Assembly (NCBI RefSeq): GCF_002814235.1
Contig: NZ_PHSU01000019.1
Location: 1 to 64,000, forward strand
Source: Pseudomonas sp. QS1027
Lineage (GTDB): Bacteria > Pseudomonadota > Gammaproteobacteria > Pseudomonadales > Pseudomonadaceae
Length of the DNA: 64,000 bases
Reading direction: 5' to 3'
Of this stretch, positions 7,287 through 16,156 are shown in pieces. Under the pieces are notes generated by a model. That model had not been told where the DNA came from. It did not search any database and saw only the letters and a program-made list of their open reading frames with translations. Position numbers and translations under genes: made by a program. Every line of letters starts with the position of its first letter. Position 1 is the first letter of the stretch.

Positions 7287-7889
7287 ATGCCCGTTCAACT
7301 TCTGCCTGAAACCCCTTCGCAAACCGCCGGTCCTTATGTGCATATCGGCCTGGCGCTGGAGGCTGCCGGCAACCCGCCCCGCGAGCAGGAAATCTGGAAC
7401 GAGATGGCCAAACCCGGTGCGCCGGGCGAGCATATCCTGTTGATGGGCCATGTTTACGACGGTAATGGCCATCTGATTCGTGATTCGTTCCTGGAGTTCT
7501 GGCAGGCCAACCACGAAGGCATCTATGACAGCGATTACAACCTGGAAAAGCCCTTCAACAGCTTTGGCCGCACCGCGACCACGGATGTCGGCGAGTGGAC
7601 GCTGAAAACCATCAAGCCCGGCATATTGAACAATGCCGCGGGTGTGCCCATGGCGGCGCACATCAATGTTTCTCTGTTTGCCCGTGGGATCAACATTCAC
7701 TTGCAGACTCGCCTGTACTTCGACGACGAGGCCCAAGCCAATGCACTCGATCCGGTATTGAATCTGATCGAACAACCGCAACGCCGTGAAACCCTGGTTG
7801 CCAGGCGCTGCACGGTCGACGGCAAGCTGGCCTATCGTTTCGACATTCATGTCCAAGGCGAAGCGGAAACGGTGTTCTTCGACTTCTAA
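7287..7889 (+). CDS. pcaG: Protocatechuate 3,4-dioxygenase alpha subunit
   Basis: A 200-residue partner of PcaH that completes the heteromeric dioxygenase. The alpha subunit shares the intradiol fold (SQTAGPYVHIGLA near the N terminus, EFWQANHEGIYDS in the core) but does not provide the iron ligands. GAGGAGGCACGCAC before ATG 7287 gives a strong ribosome-binding site. The gene starts 12 bases after pcaH, so the two are surely cotranscribed. Length and N-terminal motif match Pseudomonas PcaG. Confidence 0.96.
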   Translation: MPVQLLPETPSQTAGPYVHIGLALEAAGNPPREQEIWNEMAKPGAPGEHILLMGHVYDGNGHLIRDSFLEFWQANHEGIYDSDYNLEKPFNSFGRTATTDVGEWTLKTIKPGILNNAAGVPMAAHINVSLFARGINIHLQTRLYFDDEAQANALDPVLNLIEQPQRRETLVARRCTVDGKLAYRFDIHVQGEAETVFFDF

Positions 7890-7967
7890 GGTTGTGGCTT
7901 GTGTGCGGTTGCAGGGCGCTTGTCGATGCAGGCGACCCGATAATAATAAGAAGAAGGAAATGTCTGT

Positions 7968-9317
7968 ATGTCGTTATTAGCCCCTGTGCCTGTGATGGGC
8001 ACGCTTGATGTTCAGTTGTTGATCAACACCAAGCCACTGTCCAGCTATCAATGGCGGGTGGTGCTCCTGTGTTTCCTGATCGTCTTTCTCGACGGCCTGG
8101 ACACCGCGGCCATGGGTTTTATCGCCCCGGCCTTGAGCCAGGACTGGGGCATCGATCGCGCCAGCCTGGGACCGGTGATGAGTGCCGCGCTGATCGGCAT
8201 GGTCTTCGGTGCCCTGGGCTCTGGCCCCTTGGCCGACCGTTTCGGGCGCAAGGTGGTGCTGGTGGTGGCGGTGTTTCTGTTTGGCGTGTTCAGTCTGATG
8301 TCGGCCTACAGCAGCAATATCGACCAACTCCTGGCCCTGCGTCTGTTGACCGGCCTGGGCCTGGGGGCGGCGATGCCCAATGCCACCACGCTGCTCTCCG
8401 AATACACCCCGGAGCGGCTCAAGTCGTTGCTGGTGACCAGCATGTTCTGCGGTTTCAATCTGGGCATGGCCTGCGGTGGGGTCGTCTCGGCGAAGCTGAT
8501 TCCGCTACTGGGTTGGCACAGCCTGCTGATGCTCGGCGGGATCCTACCCCTGGTGCTGGCCGTGGTGCTGTTGTTCCGGTTGCCGGAGTCGGCACGCTTC
8601 CTGGTGGTGCGCAATCGCGGCGTGGAGCGGATTCGCCAGGTGCTGGCACCGATTGCGCCGCTGGACGTCGCGGCGGCCACCGGCTTCAGCGTGCCGGAAC
8701 AGAGGGTGGTGCAGAGCCGCAACGTGCTGAAGGTGATTTTCTCCGGAGCTTATAGCACCGGTACCTTGCTGCTGTGGCTGACCTATTTCATGGGCTTGGT
8801 GATCGTCTACCTGTTGACCAGTTGGTTGCCGACCCTGATGCGTGACAGCGGCGCGAGCATGGAGCAATCGGCCTTTATCGGCGCGCTGTTCCAGTTCGGC
8901 GGTGTGCTCAGTGCGGTGGGTGTGGGCTGGGCGATGGATAAATTCAATCCACACAAGGTCATTGGCATTGCTTACTTGTTGGCCGGCGTCTTCGCCTGGC
9001 TGGTGGGGCAGAGCCTGGGCCATGTCAGCGTATTGGCCGTCTTGGTGCTGTTGGCCGGCATGTGCATCAACGGTGCGCAATCGGCGATGCCATCGCTGGC
9101 CGCGCGCTTCTATCCCACCCAGGGCCGCGCCACTGGCGTGTCGTGGATGCTCGGCATCGGTCGTTTCGGCGCGATCCTTGGAGCCTGGGCCGGGGCGACG
9201 TTATTGGGTCTGGGCTGGAACTTCGAGCAGGTGCTGACGGCCCTGGTGGTTCCGGCGGCATTGGCGACCCTCGCGGTCGTGATCAAGGGACTGGTCAGCC
9301 ATGCGGACGCGACCTGA
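7968..9317 (+). CDS. pcaK: MFS aromatic acid transporter (PcaK-like, AAHS family)
   Basis: A 449-residue, twelve-segment inner-membrane permease of the aromatic acid:H+ symporter family. It has the typical first-segment motif with an acidic residue (FLDGLDTAAMGFIAPAL), the loop 2-3 signature GPLADRFGRK and the second-half GRATGVSWMLGIGR. Its place between pcaG and pcaB indicates uptake of protocatechuate, 4-hydroxybenzoate or a related acid; the exact substrate cannot be read from sequence. ATG 7968 has GAAGGAA upstream. The 78-base gap after pcaG is the widest in the operon and could hold a secondary promoter. Confidence 0.88.
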   Translation: MSLLAPVPVMGTLDVQLLINTKPLSSYQWRVVLLCFLIVFLDGLDTAAMGFIAPALSQDWGIDRASLGPVMSAALIGMVFGALGSGPLADRFGRKVVLVVAVFLFGVFSLMSAYSSNIDQLLALRLLTGLGLGAAMPNATTLLSEYTPERLKSLLVTSMFCGFNLGMACGGVVSAKLIPLLGWHSLLMLGGILPLVLAVVLLFRLPESARFLVVRNRGVERIRQVLAPIAPLDVAAATGFSVPEQRVVQSRNVLKVIFSGAYSTGTLLLWLTYFMGLVIVYLLTSWLPTLMRDSGASMEQSAFIGALFQFGGVLSAVGVGWAMDKFNPHKVIGIAYLLAGVFAWLVGQSLGHVSVLAVLVLLAGMCINGAQSAMPSLAARFYPTQGRATGVSWMLGIGRFGAILGAWAGATLLGLGWNFEQVLTALVVPAALATLAVVIKGLVSHADAT

Positions 9318-9356
9318 GAGTACCTCATTGATTTTCATGAATCCTGGAGCCGTGGT

Positions 9357-10718
9357 TTGAACAGATCGACAAATCAACTTTTCGATGCCTATTTCACCCA
9401 GCCGGCGATGCGGGCGATTTTTTCCGACCAGGGCCGGTTGCAGGGCATGCTGGATTTCGAAGCGGCCCTCGCGCGCGCCGAAGCCAGCGCCGGGCTGATT
9501 CCCCAAGAAGTGGTTGCCGATATCGAAGCGGCCTGTCGCGCACAGCTGTTTGATGTCGACGAATTGGCCATCGCCATCGGCAATGCCGGTAATTCGGCGA
9601 TCCCGCTGGTCAAGGCGCTGGGCAAGAAGATTTCCGCGAGTAACCCAACCGCTGAGCGCTATGTGCATTTGGGGGCCACCAGTCAAGATGTGATGGACAG
9701 CGGCCTGGTGCTGCAGCTGCGTTCAGCTATAGAGCTGTTGGAACGTGATCTGGCACGTTTGGCCGATGCGCTCGCCGAGCAGGCCACGTGCTACGCGAAC
9801 ACGCCCCTGGCCGGACGTACCTGGCTGCAACAGGCGACACCCGTGACGCTGGGCATGAAGATCGCTGGTTGGCTGGACGCTATCACTCGCCATCGCCAGC
9901 GTCTCGCTGAAATCAAACCGCGTTTGCTGTGCCTGCAATTCGGCGGGGCTTCCGGCAGCCTGGCGGCCTTGGGCGATCAGGCTTTTGCGGTGGCCGAAGC
10001 CCTGGCCGATGAGTTGAAGCTGCACCTGCCTGACCAGCCTTGGCACACCCAGCGTGATCGCCTGGTGGAGTTCGCCAGCCTGCTGGGGCTGATCGCCGGC
10101 AGCCTGGGCAAAGTCGGACGCGATCTCAGTTTGCTGATGCAGACTGAGGCGGGCGAGGTCTTCGAGCCGGCCGCGCCGGGCAAGGGCGGCTCTTCGACCA
10201 TGCCGCACAAGCGCAATCCGGTCGGCGCGGCGGTCATGATCGGCGCGGCAACCCGGGCGCCCGGGCTGGTGGCGACGATGTTCGCCGCAATGCCGCAGGA
10301 GCATGAGCGCAGCCTTGGCCTGTGGCACGCCGAATGGGAAACCTTGCCGGAGCTTTGTTGCCTGGTGTCCGGCTCGCTGCAACAGGCCTTGCAGGTGGTA
10401 CCAGGACTGGAAGTCGACGCTGGGCGCATGTTGCAAAATCTGGAACTGACCAAAGGCCTGGTGTTGGCGGAAGCCGTGAGCATTGCCTTGTCCCAGCGTA
10501 TCGGCCGCGATGCGGCGCATCATCTGATCGAACAATGCTGCCGCCGTGCGGTGGAGCAGGGCGAACACCTGCGCCAGGTGCTCGCTGCCGAACCGCAAGT
10601 GGCCGTGCAATTGTCTGCCGAGACACTGGATCGCCTGCTGGACCCGGCCCATTACCTGGGGCAGTCACAGCGCTGGGTCCAGCGCGCGCTGGCCGAGCAT
10701 CATGCCTTCAAACCTTAG
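9357..10718 (+). CDS. pcaB: 3-Carboxy-cis,cis-muconate cycloisomerase
   Basis: A 453-residue enzyme of the fumarase/aspartase superfamily that closes beta-carboxymuconate to gamma-carboxymuconolactone. The superfamily signature GSSTMPHKRNP is intact, and the catalytic-region motif HLGATSQDVMDSG is present. The start is TTG 9357, eight bases after GGAG; no ATG or GTG in frame is better placed. The C-terminal stretch LRQVLAAEPQVAVQL is notable because a near-identical remnant occurs at about 46305. The gene is fourth in the pca operon, 14 bases before pcaC. Confidence 0.95.
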   Translation: MNRSTNQLFDAYFTQPAMRAIFSDQGRLQGMLDFEAALARAEASAGLIPQEVVADIEAACRAQLFDVDELAIAIGNAGNSAIPLVKALGKKISASNPTAERYVHLGATSQDVMDSGLVLQLRSAIELLERDLARLADALAEQATCYANTPLAGRTWLQQATPVTLGMKIAGWLDAITRHRQRLAEIKPRLLCLQFGGASGSLAALGDQAFAVAEALADELKLHLPDQPWHTQRDRLVEFASLLGLIAGSLGKVGRDLSLLMQTEAGEVFEPAAPGKGGSSTMPHKRNPVGAAVMIGAATRAPGLVATMFAAMPQEHERSLGLWHAEWETLPELCCLVSGSLQQALQVVPGLEVDAGRMLQNLELTKGLVLAEAVSIALSQRIGRDAAHHLIEQCCRRAVEQGEHLRQVLAAEPQVAVQLSAETLDRLLDPAHYLGQSQRWVQRALAEHHAFKP

Positions 10719-10732
10719 AAAAGGATCCTGCA

Positions 10733-11119
10733 ATGGACGAACAACAACGTTATGAAGTCGGTATGAAAGTACGCCGCGAAGTACTCGGCGATGCCCACGT
10801 GGATCGTAGTCTGGAACATCTGACGCCGTTCAATGGCGAGTTCCAGGAGATGATTACCCGGCATGCCTGGGGCGATATCTGGACCCGCCCCGGTTTGCCA
10901 CGGCACACCCGCAGCCTGATCACCATCGCCATGCTGATCGGCATGAACCGCGAAGGGGAGCTGTGCCTGCACTTGCGCGCTGCGAAAAACAACGGTGTGA
11001 GCCGCGACGAGATCAAGGAGGTGTTGATGCAGAGCGCGATCTATTGCGGCATTCCCGCTGCCAACGCTACCTTCCATCTGGCTGAGGCGGTTTGGGCGGA
11101 GATGGATACCCAGGCGTAA
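10733..11119 (+). CDS. pcaC: 4-Carboxymuconolactone decarboxylase
   Basis: A 128-residue enzyme of the CMD/AhpD fold that decarboxylates gamma-carboxymuconolactone to beta-ketoadipate enol-lactone. The first residues (MDEQQRYEVGMKVRREVLG) and the LHLRAAKNNGVSRDEIKEVL segment are characteristic. The frame is open well upstream into pcaB; ATG 10733 is chosen because AAAGGATCC precedes it and the size then matches the family. It is stand-alone rather than the PcaD-PcaC (PcaL) fusion found elsewhere. It is the last gene of the operon here; pcaD is not in the window. A strong hairpin follows. Confidence 0.95.
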   Translation: MDEQQRYEVGMKVRREVLGDAHVDRSLEHLTPFNGEFQEMITRHAWGDIWTRPGLPRHTRSLITIAMLIGMNREGELCLHLRAAKNNGVSRDEIKEVLMQSAIYCGIPAANATFHLAEAVWAEMDTQA

Positions 11120-11163
11120 GCTCGTGGTCGTGTATCTCCGGCGCGACTGGAGCCGGCCCAGTC

Positions 11164-11185
11164 CCGGCGCCAGCCGCGGCGCCGG
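11164..11185. terminator. Hairpin between convergent pcaC and marR
   Basis: CCGGCGCC (11164-11171) pairs perfectly with GGCGCCGG (11178-11185) around a 6-base loop, followed by TGTTT on the plus strand. It lies between convergent genes and probably ends transcription from the pca operon and perhaps also from the regulator gene. Confidence 0.6.
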
Positions 11186-11188
11186 TGT

Positions 11189-11677
11189 TTATGCCTGATA
11201 GACCTTCTTCAGCAGCCTGAGCAGCTCTGCTCGTTCCTGGCTGTCGAGTGCGGAGGTGGAGTCCAGGTCGCTCTCGGCGGCGATCTGTTTCAGCTCTTTG
11301 AGCAGGGTCTCGCCGGCCTTGCTGAGAAAAATCCCGTAGGAACGCTTGTCCGGCTTGCAGCGCACCCGCACTGCCAGCGCCCGGCTTTCCAGTTTGTTCA
11401 GCAGCGGCACCACCTGGGGCGGTTCGATGGCCAGTGCCTTGGCCAGGTCGGCCTGCATCAGCCCGGGCGTCTGGTCGATGATCGCCAGGGCCGAGAACTG
11501 CGCCGGCCGCAAATCGTGGGTTGAGAGTCGCTCGATCAGGTTCTGGAACAGCTTCAACTGCGCCCGACGCATGGCATAACCGATCAGGTCGTCCAGGGCG
11601 GAGTCCAGTGGCGTTTGGGTTTCGGCGTTCTCGGCAAGGGGCTCGGGGGCGGCGGCAATCTTGGAAGACTTGGCCAT
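11189..11677 (-). CDS. MarR-family repressor of the ferulate operon (FerR/HcaR-like)
   Basis: A 162-residue MarR regulator with the winged-HTH region LMQADLAKALAIEPPQVVPL, then a wing with RCKPDKRSYGIFLS, and long dimerisation helices at both ends. It is divergent from ech-vdh-fcs-aat. MarR proteins in this position (FerR in Pseudomonas, FerC in Sphingobium) are known to repress ferulate genes and be released by hydroxycinnamoyl-CoA thioesters. A(T)-rich palindromic sequence in the shared 211-base intergenic region is the likely binding site. The assignment of role is by context; the family is certain. Confidence 0.85.
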   Translation of the reverse strand: MAKSSKIAAAPEPLAENAETQTPLDSALDDLIGYAMRRAQLKLFQNLIERLSTHDLRPAQFSALAIIDQTPGLMQADLAKALAIEPPQVVPLLNKLESRALAVRVRCKPDKRSYGIFLSKAGETLLKELKQIAAESDLDSTSALDSQERAELLRLLKKVYQA

Positions 11678-11811
11678 TGCGGGATGGATCCTCAGGCTGG
11701 CGGTTAAGAAGACTATCTAGTTTGCCGTGGTTGCTCGGGGATAGCCATGATCTCTTGCGGATGTCCAGGCGCCACAACCAGTTCAGGGTTAAAACGAATC
11801 AAGTTAATTTT

Positions 11812-11824
11812 ATTAATGGTTAAT
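11812..11824. promoter_or_regulatory. Candidate MarR operator upstream of ech
   Basis: ATTAATGGTTAAT is a 13-base palindrome (ATTAA/TTAAT) within an unusually AT-rich stretch (about 11795-11855) between the divergent regulator and ech. Size and position fit a MarR dimer site that would cover the ech promoter. Confidence 0.4.
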
Positions 11825-11888
11825 TGACATAACTAATTTTCAGGTTTAGTTTTTACTCATCTTCAAGCCCAGAACAAGAGAGCCCGCC

Positions 11889-12719
11889 ATGAGTAATTAC
11901 GAAGGTCGCTGGACAACCGTCAAGGTCGAAATCGAGGAAGGCATTGCCTGGGTGATTCTCAATCGTCCGGAAAAACGCAATGCCATGAGCCCGACCCTGA
12001 ACCGGGAAATGGTCGATGTGCTGGAGACCCTGGAGCAGGATCCTACTGCCGGGGTGCTGGTGCTGACCGGTGCCGGTGAAGCCTGGACCGCGGGTATGGA
12101 TCTCAAGGAATACTTTCGCGAAGTGGACGCCGGCCCGGAGATCCTTCAGGAAAAAATCCGTCGCGAAGCCTCGCAATGGCAATGGAAGCTGCTGCGCATG
12201 TACACCAAGCCGACCATCGCAATGGTCAATGGCTGGTGCTTCGGTGGCGGCTTCAGCCCGTTGGTGGCCTGCGACCTGGCGATCTGCGCCGACGAGGCGA
12301 CCTTCGGTCTCTCGGAAATCAACTGGGGCATCCCGCCGGGCAACCTGGTGAGTAAAGCCATGGCTGATACGGTGGGGCATCGCCAGTCGCTGTACTACAT
12401 CATGACCGGCAAGACCTTTGGCGGGCAGAAAGCCGCCGAGATGGGCCTGGTCAACGAAAGTGTGCCGCTGGCGCAGCTGCGTGAAGTCACCGTGGCACTG
12501 GCGCGCAACCTGCTGGAGAAAAACCCGGTGGTCCTGAGAGCCGCCAAGCACGGATTCAAGCGCTGCCGCGAACTGACCTGGGAGCAGAACGAGGATTACC
12601 TGTACGCCAAGCTCGATCAGTCGCGCCTGCTGGATACCGAGGGCGGCCGCGAGCAGGGCATGAAGCAGTTTCTCGACGACAAGAGCATCAAGCCCGGCTT
12701 GCAGGCGTATAAGCGCTGA
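11889..12719 (+). CDS. ech: Hydroxycinnamoyl-CoA hydratase-lyase
   Basis: A 276-residue crotonase-fold enzyme that hydrates feruloyl-CoA and splits it to vanillin plus acetyl-CoA (also p-coumaroyl- and caffeoyl-CoA). The key residues known from P. fluorescens AN103 HCHL fall at the same numbers: Tyr75, Ser123 (GGGFSPL), Glu143 (GLSEINW) and Tyr239 (EDYLYAK). The oxyanion-hole region GAGEAWTAGMDLKEYF is intact. It is first in the ech-vdh-fcs-aat operon, divergent from the MarR regulator. A hairpin lies between it and vdh, which may set relative expression. Confidence 0.97.
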   Translation: MSNYEGRWTTVKVEIEEGIAWVILNRPEKRNAMSPTLNREMVDVLETLEQDPTAGVLVLTGAGEAWTAGMDLKEYFREVDAGPEILQEKIRREASQWQWKLLRMYTKPTIAMVNGWCFGGGFSPLVACDLAICADEATFGLSEINWGIPPGNLVSKAMADTVGHRQSLYYIMTGKTFGGQKAAEMGLVNESVPLAQLREVTVALARNLLEKNPVVLRAAKHGFKRCRELTWEQNEDYLYAKLDQSRLLDTEGGREQGMKQFLDDKSIKPGLQAYKR

Positions 12720-12728
12720 AACACGTGA

Positions 12729-12755
12729 CGCACAGCCGGCGCATCCGGTTGTGCG
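12729..12755 (+). promoter_or_regulatory. Intercistronic hairpin between ech and vdh
   Basis: CGCACAGCCGG (12729-12739) pairs with CCGGTTGTGCG (12745-12755) over 11 positions, one of them a G-U pair in RNA, around a 5-base loop. No T-run follows, so it is more likely an mRNA processing or stability element, or a weak attenuator, than a full terminator. Confidence 0.45.
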
Positions 12756-12810
12756 CCGCGCTCATACCGCTTGAACGTATTCCCGATAATGACAATAAAG
12801 AGGAATCACC

Positions 12811-14259
12811 ATGCTGGACGTGCCCCTGCTGATCGGCGGCCAGTCGTGCCCCGCCCGAGACGGTCGAACCTTCGAACGGCGTCATCCGGTGACCGGTGAG
12901 GTGGTGTCGCGGGTTGCCGCCGCCGCCCTGGAAGATGCCGACGCTGCCGTGGCTGCGGCCAAGGAGGCCTTCCCGACCTGGGCGGCCCTGGCTCCCAATG
13001 AACGACGCACCCGCCTGTTGCGTGCGGCGGAGCAGTTGCAGGCCCGCAGCGCGGAATTCATCGCGGCGGCCGGCGAGACCGGCGCCATGGCCAACTGGTA
13101 TGGCTTCAATGTGCATCTGGCGGCCAATATGCTGCGTGAAGCCGCGTCCATGACCACCCAGATCAATGGCGAAGTCATTCCCTCCGATGTCCCCGGCAGC
13201 TTCGCCATGGCCCTGCGCCAACCGTGCGGCGTGGTATTGGGCATCGCCCCCTGGAATGCCCCGGTGATCCTCGCCACCCGGGCCATTGCCATGCCGTTGG
13301 CCTGTGGCAATACGGTGGTGCTCAAGGCGTCGGAACTGAGCCCGGCGGTGCATCGGTTGATTGGCCAGGTGTTACAGGACGCCGGCCTCGGTGATGGGGT
13401 GGTCAACGTCATCAGCAACGCGCCGCGGGATGCTGCCGCGATTGTCGAGCGGCTGATCGCCAACCCGGCGGTACGGCGAGTCAATTTCACCGGATCGACC
13501 CATGTCGGGCGCATCGTCGGCGAACTGTCGGCGCGTCATCTCAAGCCGGCGTTGCTGGAGCTGGGTGGCAAGGCTCCATTTCTGGTGCTGGCGGATGCCG
13601 ACCTGGACGCGGCGGTGGAGGCCGCGGCCTTCGGCGCCTTCTTCAACCAGGGGCAGATCTGCATGTCCACCGAGCGTCTGGTCGTCGATGTCAAAGTCGC
13701 CGATGCCTTTGTCGCCCGGTTGGTGGCGAAGATCGCCACCTTGCCGGCGGGCAACCCCGACGCCGGGGATTGCGTACTCGGCTCCCTGGTGGACGCCAGT
13801 GCTGGCGAGCGCATCAAGTTGTTGATCGACGATGCCCTCGACAAGGGCGCCACTCTGCTCGCTGGCGGTCAATTGGAGGGCAGCATCTTGCAGCCGACCT
13901 TGCTTGACGGTGTCACCGATGCCATGCGCCTGTACCGCGAAGAGTCCTTTGGTCCGGTGGCCGTGGTGCTGCGGGGTGATGGCGATGAAGAACTGCTGCG
14001 CCTGGCCAACGATTCCGAGTTCGGCCTGTCGGCGGCGATCTTCAGCCGTGATACCGGTCGCGCCCTGGCTTTGGCCCAGCGGGTCGAATCGGGCATCTGT
14101 CATATCAACGGTCCGACCGTTCACGATGAGGCGCAGATGCCCTTCGGCGGGGTCAAGTCCAGCGGCTACGGCAGTTTTGGCGGCAGGGCGGCGATCGAGC
14201 ATTTCACCCAATTGCGCTGGGTGACGTTGCAGAACGGACCTCGGCACTACCCGATCTGA
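12811..14259 (+). CDS. vdh: Vanillin dehydrogenase
   Basis: A 482-residue NAD(P)-dependent aldehyde dehydrogenase that oxidises vanillin to vanillate. The catalytic cysteine is Cys284 (NQGQICMSTERL) and the general base Glu250 (LELGGKAP); the cofactor-binding stretch NFTGSTHVGR is intact. Position between ech and fcs gives the substrate. AAAGAGGAATCACC precedes ATG 12811. Length is standard for Pseudomonas Vdh (about 480). Other aromatic aldehydes are probably accepted too. Confidence 0.94.
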   Translation: MLDVPLLIGGQSCPARDGRTFERRHPVTGEVVSRVAAAALEDADAAVAAAKEAFPTWAALAPNERRTRLLRAAEQLQARSAEFIAAAGETGAMANWYGFNVHLAANMLREAASMTTQINGEVIPSDVPGSFAMALRQPCGVVLGIAPWNAPVILATRAIAMPLACGNTVVLKASELSPAVHRLIGQVLQDAGLGDGVVNVISNAPRDAAAIVERLIANPAVRRVNFTGSTHVGRIVGELSARHLKPALLELGGKAPFLVLADADLDAAVEAAAFGAFFNQGQICMSTERLVVDVKVADAFVARLVAKIATLPAGNPDAGDCVLGSLVDASAGERIKLLIDDALDKGATLLAGGQLEGSILQPTLLDGVTDAMRLYREESFGPVAVVLRGDGDEELLRLANDSEFGLSAAIFSRDTGRALALAQRVESGICHINGPTVHDEAQMPFGGVKSSGYGSFGGRAAIEHFTQLRWVTLQNGPRHYPI

Positions 14260-14272
14260 GGAGGACAAACAC

Positions 14273-16156
14273 ATGAGTTCAGAATTCAGATCAGCGCCCC
14301 GGACCGAGGCCAGTACGCCGCGTTATCGCCAAGTGTCCATCGGCCATCCAGCGATCGAGGTCAGCGAAGAGCAGGGCATCCTGTCCATGCGCTCCCTTGA
14401 GCCCCTGGCCGAGTTGCCCAGGCGTTTGCTCGATCGCCTGGTGCATTGGGCCGAGGTACGTCCGCAACAGACCTTTATCGCGGCGCGTCAGGATGGCGGT
14501 GGCTGGCGGCGGGTGAGTTACGCCGAGATGCTGGCCAGTGTCCGTGCCATCGCCCAGGGTTTGTTGCCTTATGGTCTTTCGGCCGAGCGACCGCTGGCGA
14601 TCCTCTCGGGCAACGATATCGAGCATCTGCAGCTTGCGCTGGGGGCCATGTACGCCGGTATTCCCTATTGCCCGATCTCTCCAGCCTATTCGTTGTTGTC
14701 GCAGGATTTCGCCAAGCTGCGGCATGTCTGCGATCTGTTGCAGCCGGGGTTGGTGTTCGTCAGTGATGTCGCCGCCTTCCAGCGCGCGATCGACGCCGTG
14801 TTACCGGTCGAGACGCCACTGATCAGTGTTCGTGGCGAGATGCCGGGGCGCCGGCAGAGCTGGTTTGCCAGCTTGCTGCAACAACCCGGCGGGGCCGAGG
14901 CCGAAGCGGCGTTTGCCGCCACCGGGCCCGACAGCATCGCCAAGTTTCTGTTTACCTCGGGTTCCACCAAGCTGCCCAAGGCGGTGGTTACCACCCAGCG
15001 CATGCTCTGCGCCAACCAGCAGATGCTGTTGCAGACTTTTCCGGTGTTCGGCGAAGAACCGCCGGTGCTGGTGGACTGGCTGCCGTGGAATCACACCTTT
15101 GGCGGTAGCCACAATGTCGGTATCGTGCTGTACAACGGCGGGACCTTTTACCTGGACGACGGCAAGCCCACCGTCCAGGGGATTGCCGAAACACTGCGCA
15201 ACCTCAAGGACGTGTCGCCCACCGCTTACCTGACCGTGCCCAAGGGCTGGGAGGAACTGGTCAGCGCCCTAGAGCAGGACGCTGAGTTGCGCGAATGTTT
15301 CTTCTCGCGCATGAAGCTGTTCTTTTTCGCCGCCGCCGGATTGTCCCAGCGGATCTGGGACCGCCTGGACCGGGTTGCCGAAGCGCATTGTGGTGAACGT
15401 ATTCGCATGATGGCCGGGCTTGGCATGACCGAGGCGGCGCCGTCCTGCACCTTCACCACCGGGCCGTTGTCCATGGCCGGGTACATCGGCTTGCCGGCGC
15501 CTGGTTGTGAGGTGCGCCTGGTGCCGGTGGATGGCAAGCTGGAGGGGCGTTTTCGCGGGCCGCACATCATGCCGGGTTACTGGCGCGCGCCGCAGCAGAC
15601 CGCCGAAGTCTTCGATGAGCAGGGCTTCTACTGTTCCGGCGATGCCCTCAAGCTCGCGGATCCGCGAGACCCACAACTGGGCCTGATGTTCGACGGGCGG
15701 ATTGCCGAGGATTTCAAGTTGTCCTCCGGGGTCTTTGTCAGTGTCGGCCCCTTGCGCAATCGCGCGGTGCTCGAAGGTTCGCCCTATGTACAGGACCTGG
15801 TGGTGGCCGCGCCGGATCGCGAGTGCCTGGGGGCGCTGGTCTTTCCCCGCTTGTATGAGTGTCGACGTCTGGCCGCTTTGAGTCCGCAGGCCAGCGATGT
15901 CGAGGTCCTGGCCAGCGTGCCTGTGCGCCTGTGGTTCAGCGACTGGCTGCAACGGCTCAACCGCGATGCCACCGGTAATGCCAGCCGCCTGGAATGGATC
16001 GCGTTGCTCGAAGAGCCCGCTTCCATCGACCGCGGTGAAATCACCGACAAGGGCTCGATCAATCAGCGTGCGGTGTTGCAGTGGCGCGCCGACAAGGTCG
16101 AAGCGCTGTATCGCGGCGAAGAGCCTTCCATCCTGCGTGCCGGGTCTCAACCGTGA
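14273..16156 (+). CDS. fcs: Feruloyl-CoA synthetase
   Basis: A 627-residue adenylate-forming acyl-CoA ligase that activates ferulate, caffeate and p-coumarate to CoA thioesters, the entry step of the pathway. The AMP-binding P-loop reads LFTSGSTKLPKAV, followed by the conserved GLGMTEAAPSCTF motif (A5-like) and the hinge region FDGRIAEDFKLSSG. Length fits Pseudomonas Fcs rather than plant 4-coumarate ligases. It starts 13 bases after vdh with GAGGAGG upstream, and its stop overlaps the next gene (GTGA). Context with ech and vdh makes the assignment secure. Confidence 0.95.
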   Translation: MSSEFRSAPRTEASTPRYRQVSIGHPAIEVSEEQGILSMRSLEPLAELPRRLLDRLVHWAEVRPQQTFIAARQDGGGWRRVSYAEMLASVRAIAQGLLPYGLSAERPLAILSGNDIEHLQLALGAMYAGIPYCPISPAYSLLSQDFAKLRHVCDLLQPGLVFVSDVAAFQRAIDAVLPVETPLISVRGEMPGRRQSWFASLLQQPGGAEAEAAFAATGPDSIAKFLFTSGSTKLPKAVVTTQRMLCANQQMLLQTFPVFGEEPPVLVDWLPWNHTFGGSHNVGIVLYNGGTFYLDDGKPTVQGIAETLRNLKDVSPTAYLTVPKGWEELVSALEQDAELRECFFSRMKLFFFAAAGLSQRIWDRLDRVAEAHCGERIRMMAGLGMTEAAPSCTFTTGPLSMAGYIGLPAPGCEVRLVPVDGKLEGRFRGPHIMPGYWRAPQQTAEVFDEQGFYCSGDALKLADPRDPQLGLMFDGRIAEDFKLSSGVFVSVGPLRNRAVLEGSPYVQDLVVAAPDRECLGALVFPRLYECRRLAALSPQASDVEVLASVPVRLWFSDWLQRLNRDATGNASRLEWIALLEEPASIDRGEITDKGSINQRAVLQWRADKVEALYRGEEPSILRAGSQP